Assembly: GCA_003259005.1 (NCBI GenBank)
Contig: QLII01000001.1
Coordinates: forward strand, 4,170,501 to 4,234,500
DNA: 64,000 nt
Source of the DNA: Spirosoma telluris
Lineage (GTDB): Bacteria > Bacteroidota > Bacteroidia > Cytophagales > Spirosomataceae
Reading direction: 5' to 3'
Position 1 is the stretch's first letter. Every line of letters starts with the position of its first letter. Both the position numbers and the translations under genes were made by a program. The notes beneath the pieces are model-generated. The model ran no database searches and was not told the DNA's origin. It saw nothing but the letters and a program-made list of their open reading frames with translations. Below, in pieces: positions 1 to 8,921 of the stretch.

Positions 1-1997
1 TTTTCAGGGCTAACCCCGCTCCGATGTTGTTATAGGAAAAGTTATCGGTCGGGAAATCCCAGTTTTGCATATAATAATCTTCGGTATTGTACCGACGCCA
101 GGTATGCCCACCCAACAACACGAAGTTGTGATCTTTAATGGTCTTGTTATAGTTGGCCGTCAACTCAAACAAATCATCCTGCGTGCGGGTCGTGCCGCGT
201 GAGGCAAATCCATTTCGTCCACTCCTTGCCGTTGAATAGTGCCGCTTGGTCTCATAATACCCGCGTGTACTGTTGAACATATCCGGGCGAACAACGCCTT
301 CACTTCCAGTCCCTCGATGGGAGCCAGTGAGATGGTGCCGTAGGTTCGAAGATTATTGTTTCGGTTCTCCCCCGCGATTCTTCGATCAGCGCCAGCGGGT
401 TCATGTAGTCGGTTTTATCGGTACGTTCCGTCCAGTTGCCATTGGCATCCCGAATCGCTTCCGTCGGGTTAAATGTCAGCGCATTCCGGTATACCAGCCC
501 TGAGTAGGTACCTCCATCCACGGCAAAATATTTTTGCTGATAGCCACTCAGGTTAGCGTTGAGTTTCAGCAGGCCGTTAAACATGGTATGATTGATCTCA
601 ATGCGGGGATACAAAATGGAGTTGTCCGATTTTTTCATCACACCGTTCAGACTGCGGTATTCCAGACTCATGATGTAGTTGGTTGACCGTGAGCCGCCCC
701 GTAAGCTGATATTATGCACCTGCGAGAGCGGCTTTTGCGTTACCTCGTTGAGCCAGTTGGTATTACTGCCATAATCCGTAGCACCCGGCTTTTTCTGACT
801 CACCAGCTGACGATATTGATCGGCATTCATGAAGCTAAGCTGGCGCGTCTGGCGCTGCGTTGTGAAATAGGAATTTACCTCAATCGTAGGCGGGGTTTCG
901 CCTTTTACTTTTCGAGTCGTGATCAGAATGACGCCGTTGGTTCCGCGCGTTCCGTAAATGGCAGCTGCCGATCCATCTTTGAGCACATCGATCGATTCAA
1001 TATCTTCTGGTGCTACGGTATTAAGCGCCCCTGGTACGCCATCGATCAGAATCAGCGGAGAGGAACTGGCGTTGATAGTCGCATTCCCACGAAGCGAAAT
1101 CTGAGCGGTTGACGTTGGATTGCCATCGGGCGTGATAACGCTCAGGCCCGCGACTTTTCCCCGAATCAGTTGAGCAGCATCCTGAACCGGGCCTTTCACA
1201 AAATCCTCGGCCTTTACACTAGCGATAGCACTGGTAATCTGCTCCCGTTTCTGCGTACCATACCCCACCACCACTACTTCGTTCAGCGTTTTCTGATCGG
1301 GAAGCAGCCTCACGTCAAGAACTGTTCGATTGCCAATTGCCACTTCCTGATTCTGATAACCCACGAACGAAAAAACGAGCGTCGAGGCCTCATCCGGTAC
1401 ATTGAGCCGGTATCGCCCATCAGCATCAGTTGTTGTACCTCGCGTCGAACTTTTAACAACTACGCTGACACCCGGCAAAACCTCCCCTGTTTCGCTGGTG
1501 ACAACACCATTGATTACCTTGTCAAGAGCCTGAATTGGGTTAGTGGCCTGCGGTGAAGCAGTCTGAAGCGAGCTTGCCGTTGGCTGGGGTAATATGGGTA
1601 AAGACTGTATGTCCGGGGATGGCTCCTGATAGCTCGTTTTCAATTCGGTACCTGCCATCAGAATTACGTAGGTAACCTTACTAACTTTTTTAAACCGCAA
1701 CCCAACCGGCTGTAGCATTTTGGAAAGGTTTCGCTCAAGGGATTGGCTGGTTTGAATCTGACTGGTTGATACAGAAATTCCTTCCAGCAATTTTTCTTCG
1801 AAGAGAATATCGACGTTGTACTGTTTTTTTACCTGCATCAGCGCTTCTCGTAGTGTAAGCGTGCCTGATGATGAGGTAGTGTTGCCACTATTTTTAACCC
1901 GATTTTGGGCCAGCAACTGGGCTTGCAGGGGCGGAATATCCAATAGATATCCCGTTATTCCCGCTACTAAAACGAGAATTCGTAAGGATCGAATCAT
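1..1997 (-). CDS. SusC/RagA-type TonB-dependent receptor with STN domain (frameshifted, runs off window)
   Basis: This is an outer-membrane TonB-dependent transporter that probably also signals to the FecR/sigma pair encoded just upstream. A signal peptide covers about residues 1-27. An STN (secretin/TonB N-terminal) domain lies at about 46-116, a carboxypeptidase-like regulatory domain at 163-240 (VINGVVTSETGEVLPGVSV), and the plug at 250-365, with a TonB-box-like EVVVVGYG and the plug end YGTRGTNGVILITTRK. The barrel follows and leaves the window at position 1. The frame breaks twice: one C is missing from the C run at 369-373 and one from the CC at 283-284 (plus strand). Restoring both gives a continuous barrel (RNNNLRTYGTISLAPIEGLE, then ALFARDMFNSTRGYYETKRH). 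STN receptors of this type normally interact with FecR in the periplasm. The substrate cannot be told, and no SusD lies inside the window. Confidence 0.9.
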
Positions 1998-2021
1998 GTA
2001 AGGAAAGGGTTAAGGGGTCAA

Positions 2022-3044
2022 CTAATGAACTGGGGTTAGTACAAATGTTTCTACCGATTGATCAGGTTGAATCGTTCGGGTAATTCGGACATTCAGTATA
2101 TCTGCGATCACGCGCAATACATCATCGACTGTGTTAGCCTGAAACGTTCCTCCTACCGTTCGCCGGGCCAGGGTCGAATCAGAAACCACTACATTGACAC
2201 CAAACTGCTCGCTTATCTGGTATGCGATTTCCGATACGGGTGTGTTTTCAAACATAAACCGATGATGTTTCCAGGCCTGGTGGGTCGATAATGGCTGTTG
2301 GTGCCGTAGCGTGAGTTGCCCTTTCATAGACAACGTTGCGACATCACCGGGTACCATGACAACAGGCTGGGCCTTCAGGTTGGTCAGCGACCGTAGTTGA
2401 ACCTTCCCCTGGTTCAAAACCACCTTAGAACCGCGCTCCCGACTATAAACAATAAATTCAGTACCTAATACCTGCACCTCGAGTTGATCCGGTGTTCGGA
2501 CAATAAATCGCCGATTGTCCGGTAAATGCTGGATAGCAAACTCAGCCTCACCGGTTAACTGAACTTCGCGGCTACCAGTCCCAAAACCAAAGCGAGGAAT
2601 GGTTAAGGCCGAGTGGGCGTTCAGACTCACCCGACTGTTATCGGGCAACAGAATCGTCCGAACTTCTCCATATCCGGTTTCATAATGCTTATAAAACCAA
2701 AAATCACGCAGCAGATACGTGCCTAGGAGTAGAAAAATACAGGCAGCTGCCCACTGGTAGAAGCGAATTCGATTGCCCAGCGAACGAACAGGCGTTTCAG
2801 GTGTAAAACCAGCCTCGCTGCTGCTGCCAGAGCGAAGCCCGGCCAGTTCCAGCGAGCGCAGGTAAGCCTGCTCAACGTTTGGTTTGAACTGCGTATTTTC
2901 ACGCTCCCACTCTTCCAGCCACTGAAAATACAGTTCCTGGTTGCCAGGCTCCTCTAACCATTCCTGAACCAGAGTGTTCTGCAACGGCGAGGTTTTTCCC
3001 TCGAACAGATGCCAGATTGTTTGTTTCGATAGAAGCGGTTTCAT
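2022..3044 (-). CDS. FecR family anti-sigma factor
   Basis: This inner-membrane anti-sigma factor of about 340 residues would hold the adjacent ECF sigma factor and receive a signal from the STN domain of the SusC receptor. I chose the ATG at 3044 (MKPLLSKQTIWHLFEGK) over a longer reading. It overlaps the sigma stop codon as ATGA, and the upstream residues in that frame are translation of the sigma gene's own 3' end. A cytoplasmic segment of about 90 residues precedes one membrane helix (AACIFLLLGTYLL, about 95-110). Next comes the periplasmic FecR domain (GYGEVRTILLPDNSRVSLNA, about 118-220), and then a DUF4974-like C-terminus (FENTPVSEIAYQISEQFGV to the end). The receptor starts 24 bases downstream, so the three genes form one operon. 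Confidence 0.92.
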   Translation of the reverse strand: MKPLLSKQTIWHLFEGKTSPLQNTLVQEWLEEPGNQELYFQWLEEWERENTQFKPNVEQAYLRSLELAGLRSGSSSEAGFTPETPVRSLGNRIRFYQWAAACIFLLLGTYLLRDFWFYKHYETGYGEVRTILLPDNSRVSLNAHSALTIPRFGFGTGSREVQLTGEAEFAIQHLPDNRRFIVRTPDQLEVQVLGTEFIVYSRERGSKVVLNQGKVQLRSLTNLKAQPVVMVPGDVATLSMKGQLTLRHQQPLSTHQAWKHHRFMFENTPVSEIAYQISEQFGVNVVVSDSTLARRTVGGTFQANTVDDVLRVIADILNVRITRTIQPDQSVETFVLTPVH

Positions 3045-3778
3045 ACGTAGAGTGAGCTGGTTGCTAATGAGAGTGAAAAAAGCGTCTTTAGCCCTTGCTC
3101 GATCGTCCAGAAACCGAATGTGATCAGCGCCGTGACGCATCCATATTCCCGAAGTGCCTGACGCAAAATGGACAGTACTTTTGTAATATGTCCCTCTACA
3201 GTTTTCACGGAGATCTGTAATTCGTCAGCAACCATTGCGTTCTTCTTCCCTTCAAATCGACTCATAATGAATACCTTCTGACTTTGAGGAGGAAGTGAGC
3301 GAATTACCTGTTCAATTTTAAGATATAACTCATTGAATTGTAATTCCTGTTGTGGAGTGCTTGGAGCCGCATCCGAAACGATCTCGGAAAAATCTTCCGT
3401 TGGGACCTCGCGTCCGAATTCTTTTCGCAAATGCGCAAAGGCGGCATGCCGGACGATTGTAAACAGGTACGCTCGATAAGAGGTAGTGATTACGTGCTGT
3501 AGCTGCTTTTGCCAGAACTGACCGAATACCTCAATGACCAGGTCTTCAGCAACCTCTTTGGCATAGACAAAGCGGACTGCATGACTGCAAAGCGGCTCGT
3601 AATATCGCTTAAATAGTAATTCATAACCCTTTCGAGGATCGGCTTCAAACGTTTGCCTGATGAATAACTCGGAATCGACGAAGGCAGGTTGGGATGCATT
3701 CGAATTGGTATCCCCAGGTCGTAGCCACTGGTGTCGACCAGAATCGGATGTATTCTCAAACGGAGTCAAATGGTTCAT
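3041..3778 (-). CDS. ECF RNA polymerase sigma-70 factor (Bacteroidetes family)
   Basis: This is an extracytoplasmic-function sigma factor of 245 residues, first gene of the sigma/FecR/SusC operon. Region 2 spans about residues 50-120 (RKGYELLFKRYYEPLC, then YRAYLFTIVRHAAFAHLRKE). Region 4 spans about 155-215 (IRSLPPQSQKVFIMSRFEGK, then ISVKTVEGHITKVLSILRQAL). It is longer than the usual 180-200 residues, with about 40 extra at the N-terminus and a hydrophobic tail of about 30 at the C-terminus. The start is therefore uncertain, and an internal start nearer SELFIRQTFE is possible. The stop codon overlaps the fecR start (ATGA), which suggests translational coupling. In known systems of this type the sigma factor is released by FecR when the outer-membrane receptor binds substrate. 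Confidence 0.9.
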   Translation of the reverse strand: MNHLTPFENTSDSGRHQWLRPGDTNSNASQPAFVDSELFIRQTFEADPRKGYELLFKRYYEPLCSHAVRFVYAKEVAEDLVIEVFGQFWQKQLQHVITTSYRAYLFTIVRHAAFAHLRKEFGREVPTEDFSEIVSDAAPSTPQQELQFNELYLKIEQVIRSLPPQSQKVFIMSRFEGKKNAMVADELQISVKTVEGHITKVLSILRQALREYGCVTALITFGFWTIEQGLKTLFSLSLATSSLYV

Positions 3779-4209
3779 GCAACAGGCATTGAGCGGATTT
3801 ACCTATAAGAGTATTTTTTTTCCAAATACCCTTGCCCCTCCTATCACTTTTTTGAAATGATTTCTACGAATTGTACTAAACATATATTGCATGATAGTAC
3901 CTAAACATCCTGTTAATTATAGTGAAACTACGGATTGGCTTCCTTTTAGGAAAAAAGTCTCAATGCCTTTGGCTGGTTTTAATGAGTGTTACTTAGTGTT
4001 TTGTCCCACAACCATTCAGGTTGATTACTATACCTCACTTAGGCTATCTCGACTAATCACCGTCGCAACAACTCTACTTATTTTGCCCACATAGGCATGG
4101 AGAACACGGAGTTTTATTCTGTGAAAATAAAACTCCGTGTTCTCCATGCCTATGTGGGCAATAGCGCTGCTATAACGGATAAAAAGAAAATCGCCTGATG
4201 GTAGTTGAT
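3779..4209. other. Intergenic region upstream of the sigma operon
   Basis: No convincing gene lies in these 431 bases. A 67-codon plus-strand frame at 3891-4094 has no recognisable features and runs into the long inverted repeat. The sigma operon promoter should lie in the left part, on the minus strand, which is AT-rich (T run at about 3813-3822). I could not assign a promoter with confidence. The region also holds the 36 bp inverted repeat listed separately. Confidence 0.5.
4083..4161. repeat. Perfect 36 bp inverted repeat with 7-base loop
   Basis: Positions 4083-4118 are exactly complementary to 4126-4161, leaving the loop CTGTGAA at 4119-4125. The arms contain GGCATGGAGAACACGGAG. The element sits 48 bases past the lepB stop and about 300 bases before the sigma gene, both on the minus strand. 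It could end lepB transcription, but no T tract follows the stem in the minus-strand direction, so it is not a textbook intrinsic terminator. Alternatives are an RNA-stabilising structure or a small palindromic repeat. Confidence 0.75.
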
Positions 4210-5379
4210 CTAGTTAATCACCCGAAACAAGCGGTCCCAGCGGACTTTGTGCCAGATATCAGCCGGAACAGGATCTATTGACATCCAGACAAATACAGCT
4301 TTACCAACAATGTGATCTTCAGGAACAAAACCCCAATAACGGGAATCCTCCGAATTATGGCGGTTGTCGCCCATCATGAAGTAATAATCCTGCTTAAACG
4401 TATACGAAGTTATTGGCTGACCATCGATGTGAATGCCGGATGGGGTTAATTCGACCTTCTTATTCTCTTCATAGCGCTCAATGACCGGCCCATATACAGC
4501 AATCGTTTGCTTATTTATGGGTATGGTTATTCCTTTTTTAGGCACTGTAAGCGGACCGAAGTTATCCTGATTCCAGGGATACGCAGAACCGCCGTAAATA
4601 CCGGGCGCTCCTTCTCCTCCTTTTTCCCGCATGGGTTCAATGCCCTTCACCCAATCGAATTCGGCAAATTTATTCTTGACTTCCTGCGTCATATTGACCC
4701 GATAGCCAACCAGTGACGACGTTTTTGTCGACTCGTTATAAGCCTCAAGCGGTTGCCAGTTAATGAAGGGTCCCTCAGGCGATTTAAAATCATTGACGAT
4801 GTCGTATTTTCGAAAAAATCGCTCGTCCAGGACCTCTGTGGTTTTTACAAAATAAGTTGTTTCTGATCGGACGGGCGTTGGAAGAACCTTACCGTTGATA
4901 TAAACCTGCTCCTGACGAACCTCCACCACATCGCCCGGAATACCGATACAACGTTTTATAAAATTGGTCTTTAAATCCGTTGGGTATGCAGGTTCGCCAG
5001 CTTTTGGAGGTGGGTAATTAAAGACGACTACATCCCCATTTTTCACATGGGTAAAACCTGGCAGTCGATAAATAGGCAGTTGAATAGCCGTGCTATAGGA
5101 TGGAATATCAGTCCCCCAGATTTTCTGATGCGTTAGTGGTACCTGTAGCGGTGTCTTAGGGGTACGAATACCATAATGAAGCTTGCTGACAAATAAGAAA
5201 TCGCCCACCATCAGACTGTTTTCCATCGAAGGCGTCGGAATGGCATAGGCTTCGAACGTCAGAAACCGGATAAGTGTGGCAGCTATAACTGCAAAGAGTA
5301 CCGAATCGAACCATTCGCGAATGGGTGATTTTTTGGGATTGAGGGATTTATGACCACTTGTTGTTTTCGCTTTTTGCAT
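4210..5379 (-). CDS. lepB: Signal peptidase I
   Basis: This membrane-bound serine protease removes signal peptides from secreted and outer-membrane precursors. It has 389 residues. One N-terminal membrane helix (SVLFAVIAATLIRFLTFEAY, about 26-45) is followed by box B with the nucleophile Ser51 in IPTPSMENSLMVGDFLFVSK. The general-base Lys142 is in FIKRCIGIPGDVVEV, and box E is GDNRHNSEDSRYWGFVPEDH near residue 350. Between Lys142 and box E there is a long insertion of about 150 residues, so the protein is longer than the E. coli enzyme (324 residues). The 3' end of a second, closely related copy lies at the right edge of the window, and the C-terminal VPEDHIVGKAVFVWMS is common to both. The gene stands alone, flanked by inverted repeats on both sides. 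Confidence 0.97.
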   Translation of the reverse strand: MQKAKTTSGHKSLNPKKSPIREWFDSVLFAVIAATLIRFLTFEAYAIPTPSMENSLMVGDFLFVSKLHYGIRTPKTPLQVPLTHQKIWGTDIPSYSTAIQLPIYRLPGFTHVKNGDVVVFNYPPPKAGEPAYPTDLKTNFIKRCIGIPGDVVEVRQEQVYINGKVLPTPVRSETTYFVKTTEVLDERFFRKYDIVNDFKSPEGPFINWQPLEAYNESTKTSSLVGYRVNMTQEVKNKFAEFDWVKGIEPMREKGGEGAPGIYGGSAYPWNQDNFGPLTVPKKGITIPINKQTIAVYGPVIERYEENKKVELTPSGIHIDGQPITSYTFKQDYYFMMGDNRHNSEDSRYWGFVPEDHIVGKAVFVWMSIDPVPADIWHKVRWDRLFRVIN

Positions 5380-5421
5380 AAACTGATGGGATTGAATCAG
5401 GACTGAGTATCTGAAAATGAA

Positions 5422-5474
5422 ATATAACCATCAGTGCTAATAGAGCGATCTCTATTTTACACCGATGGTTATAT
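5422..5474. terminator. Stem-loop between ggt and lepB
   Basis: ATATAACCATC at 5422-5432 pairs perfectly with GATGGTTATAT at 5464-5474. Three further pairs lie beyond one mismatch, and a small inner stem TAGAG/CTCTA is present. It lies between the ggt stop (5567) and the lepB start (5379), both on the minus strand, so it may end ggt transcription. No strong T tract follows. Confidence 0.45.
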
Positions 5475-5566
5475 CGTTAGCTAAACGCTAATTTTCGAAC
5501 TGTATCATCAAAACCAGAGCTACAGAATTGCCCACTGTTCATCGGCGAAACCGAACTACACTTGTC

Positions 5567-7380
5567 TCAATAACCCCGCGCGGTATTGTCTGCCCTTGGA
5601 TCAGATGCTCCTTCGTAAGAACCATCGGGACGAATCAGCACACAGTCCATACGCCCAAGTGTGTTCGTAAGCTTTTCCAGAGTGTAGCTCCGGCTTTGTA
5701 GGGCCTGAATTGTGGCATCAGAAAAGGCCCCGTTTTCAAAAATGGTTTTGTCGGGTAGCCATTGGTGATGAAACTTGAGGGCATTCACAGCCTGCTGCAT
5801 GGTCATGCCATGTTCGATAACATTCAGGATGGTCTGGTAGACCGATGTAATGATTGTTGAACCGCCCGGTGTGCCCACTACCATAAAGAGTTTCCCGTCT
5901 TTTTCCAGAATAGTTGGCGTCATAGAGGATAACATTCGTTTGTTAGGCGCAATCGCATTAGCCTGATTACCAATCAAACCAAACATATTCGGAACGCCCG
6001 GTTTCACACTGAAATCGTCCATTTCATTGTTCATAAAAAAACCGGCTCCCCCAATTACCACCCGGCTACCGTAGCCGCCATTCAAGGTTGTAGTGATACT
6101 CACCGCATTACCCGCTTTATCAACTACCGAAAAGTGTGTTGTTTCGAGGCTTTCATAACCGGGGACAGTCCCCCTTTGACGGCCTTACTATCCGTTGCTT
6201 TAGCCCAGGAGAAATCAGTCCAGCGGGTACGCAGATACTCAGGACTGATGAGCTGACTGACGGGCACTTTCACAAAGTCAGGATCACCCAGAAACTTTGC
6301 ACGGTCGGCATATACGCGTCGTTCGGCTTCGATCATTACCTGTACCGTACTGTCGCGGTTCCAGCCCCATTTACGGAGCGGGTACGGCTCTGTCAGGCGC
6401 ATCATTTGCAACAAAGCCACTCCACCGCTGGAGGTTGGCGGCATCGTAATGACGTTGTATTCCTTATATTTTGCCTGAATCGGCTCACGCCATACCGAGT
6501 GATAGTTTTTCAAATCTTCTTCTGTAATCAGTCCTTTTCCACGAACCATTTCTTCGGCCAGCAACCGGGCCGTTTCACCTTCATAAAACCCGGCCCGACC
6601 CTGTGCCTGAATCCGTTGCAGCGTTTTTGCCAAATCAGCCTGTACGAATAAATCACCCTTATGCCAGGTTAGTGTATCAGTGGGTAGTGTACTTTTCAGG
6701 AAGTAGGTTTTTCCAGGATTGATGGTATTCAGATCGGTTTTGATCCGGTTCAGACCCAGGGCATCGCGCTCGGTTAACGCAAACCCTTTAGCAGCCAGAT
6801 CAACAGCGGGTTGCAACACCTGCGCCCAGCTTAGTTTTCCAAACCGTTTGTGCGCTTCGGCCATCCCATCAACCGAACCCGGCACACCACTCGCCAGGTG
6901 ACCACTGATGCTCAACCCAGGCCGAACATTGCCCAACGAATCAAGATACATGTTCTGCGTAGCACGGCCAGGGGCTTTCTCCCGATAATCGAGCGTGTAT
7001 GCTTTGCCATCGCTATCCCGATAAACCATAAAACCACCACCACCAATATTACCCGCGCCCGGATACACCACTGCCAAGGCGAATTGAATCGCGACGGCAG
7101 CATCGACGGCATTACCGCCCGCTTTTAGGATATCCAGCCCTACCTGAGACGCTTCGGGGTGAGCCGAAGCCACCATGCCATTACGCCCGGTAACGCCAAC
7201 GCGGTCGGAGAAGAAGGGCTTTACCGTTGGATCTTCATCACGGTACTGATAAACACCCTGACCCTGCGTTACCTTCGAATCGGTAGTTTTGGTAGCTGTA
7301 GTGGGCGATTGCGTTTTGCAGGCAGTAACGCCCAGCGTAAAAAGCAGAACAGGTAAATAGTAAACAATGCGTTGATTCAT
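5567..7380 (-). CDS. ggt: Gamma-glutamyltranspeptidase lipoprotein (frameshifted)
   Basis: This is a gamma-glutamyl hydrolase/transferase of the Ntn family, made as a precursor that cleaves itself into large and small subunits. The ATG at 7380 gives MNQRIVYYLPVLLFTLGVTAC, a lipoprotein signal with Cys at the lipobox, so the protein is likely anchored at the cell surface or in the periplasm. The large subunit is recognised by GRNGMVASAHPEASQVGLDI and GGNAVDAAVAIQFALAVVYP. The frame breaks at the G run 6161-6164 (plus strand). One extra base restores GLSPGYESLETTHFSVVD, which contains the expected catalytic Thr in ETTHFSV, followed by VSITTTLNGGYGSRVV. The repaired length, about 604 residues, fits the family. 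As written, neither half would be active, because the downstream piece can only start at a GTG past the catalytic Thr. Confidence 0.9.
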
Positions 7381-7609
7381 AGGTGACGCGTCAATTAGGT
7401 TGTAGTAGCCCTGTAAACTACAAAAATAATGGTATCCAACTGATACCCAAATCAACCACTTATCCGCCAGAAGTTTGCCCTTGTCCGAAATTCGTTGGCA
7501 AAGAACGTTCTGTGTAGTACTTTCATAGATTGGAAAGTCATTCGCCGAGCGGAGCGTTATCCATCGGCAGTTCGATTTTACCTATTCACCTTTCGCTCTT
7601 TGTATATCG

Positions 7610-8851
7610 ATGCGATTTATTCGTCAGACTTTTGAAAGTTTTCGGTTCGCCTGGCAGGCTTTGCGCTCGAACCTTCTTCGCACGATGCTCTCGTTGTTGG
7701 GCGTAACCATTGGTATTTTTGCCATCATAGCCGTTTTCACACTAGTCGATTCGTTGGAGCGGAATATCAAAACCAGCCTCTCGTTCATTGGCGACAAGGT
7801 TGTTTATATTGAGAAATGGCCCTGGGTTTTCGATGGCGATTTTCAATGGTGGAAATATTTTCAGCGGCCTGTCCCTACCTATAACGAATACAAATTCCTG
7901 AGCGAACGACTCGAAAATGCCCAGGCTGTAGTCGCCATGAGTTTTAAAGGGCGAGTGACTATCAAGCGGGATAACAATAGCATGTCATCGCTTATACAGG
8001 GTACAACGCTGGACTACAATAAGATATCGGATGTACCTATAGAGCAGGGTCGTTATTTTACACAGCAGGAAATTGACGTAGCCCGGAACATTGCCATTAT
8101 TGGGTCTGATGTTGCGGAAAATCTGTTCCCTGGACTAGACCCTATTGGTAAGACATTCAAAATCAGTGGTCTGAAGTTTACCGTTATTGGCGTTCAACGC
8201 AAGAAAGGCGAAAGCATTATCAACGTAGGTGGCAACCCCGATATTAAATGCCTGATTCCGTTTGGAGCCTTCTCTAAAATGTTCCATTCGATCAATCCGA
8301 ACATTACGATTACGGCTAAGGGCTATGATAGCGATGAAGGCCTGCTCGAACTGGAGAGTGAAATTCGGGGGCTTCTACGCACCCGACGCGGGCTGCACCC
8401 CTTACAGGAAGACAACTTTGCGATTAACCGACCCGAAGCCATTGCAAAGGCTATAAGCGGCATTTTTTCCGTTCTAACAATAGCGGGCTGGGTAATTGGT
8501 GGATTTTCAATTCTGATCGGCGGATTTGGGATTGCCAATATCATGTTCGTTAGTGTGAAAGAACGCACGAATATCATTGGCATCCAGAAATCACTGGGCG
8601 CAAAAAATTACTTTATCTTATTTCAGTTTCTATTCGAGGCTGTGCTATTGAGTTTAGTGGGAGGGCTAACGGGTATTTTCCTGGTTTATCTCCTATCATT
8701 CATGAACCTTGGTAGTCTTGATCTTGAACTAACGGCGGCTAACATCGCGCTGGGCCTTGGGGTTTCAAGCATCATTGGCATCCTATCGGGTATTATTCCC
8801 GCTTTTTCTGCTGCCCGTCTGGACCCCGTAATTGCCATACGAGCAAAGTAA
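7610..8851 (+). CDS. MacB/FtsX-family ABC transporter permease
   Basis: This is an ABC-transporter permease of 413 residues with the four-helix MacB layout. An N-terminal helix (LLRTMLSLLGVTIGIFAIIA, about 23-43) is followed by a large periplasmic domain of about 225 residues. Three C-terminal helices form the FtsX domain, with the conserved VSVKERTNIIGIQKSLGAK between the first and second. Members either export substrates or transmit force to periplasmic partners. No ATPase gene is adjacent, so the partner is encoded elsewhere and the substrate is unknown. The gene is divergent from ggt, and its stop codon lies inside the inverted repeat shared with rqcH. Confidence 0.9.
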   Translation: MRFIRQTFESFRFAWQALRSNLLRTMLSLLGVTIGIFAIIAVFTLVDSLERNIKTSLSFIGDKVVYIEKWPWVFDGDFQWWKYFQRPVPTYNEYKFLSERLENAQAVVAMSFKGRVTIKRDNNSMSSLIQGTTLDYNKISDVPIEQGRYFTQQEIDVARNIAIIGSDVAENLFPGLDPIGKTFKISGLKFTVIGVQRKKGESIINVGGNPDIKCLIPFGAFSKMFHSINPNITITAKGYDSDEGLLELESEIRGLLRTRRGLHPLQEDNFAINRPEAIAKAISGIFSVLTIAGWVIGGFSILIGGFGIANIMFVSVKERTNIIGIQKSLGAKNYFILFQFLFEAVLLSLVGGLTGIFLVYLLSFMNLGSLDLELTAANIALGLGVSSIIGILSGIIPAFSAARLDPVIAIRAK

Positions 8852-8921
8852 ATGTGATGTATGAAGTATGATATATGAGACAAGGTACATCCTATATCAT
8901 ACTTCATACATCACATTTACT
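8847..8921. terminator. 29 bp inverted repeat holding both convergent stop codons
   Basis: Positions 8847-8875 and 8893-8921 are perfect reverse complements around a 17-base loop. The TAA of the upstream permease (8849-8851) is in the left arm, and the stop of the minus-strand rqcH gene (8917-8919) is in the right arm. The placement fits a bidirectional transcription end for two convergent genes. No T tract is present on either side. Confidence 0.65.

Noticed and set aside
3891..4094. A 67-codon plus-strand gene.
   Set aside because: It has no family features or signal peptide, has odd composition, and runs into the long inverted repeat.
5567..7380. Gamma-glutamyltranspeptidase as two separately translated subunit genes.
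   Set aside because: The second piece could only start at a GTG past the catalytic Thr, and a one-base repair joins both parts into a normal precursor.
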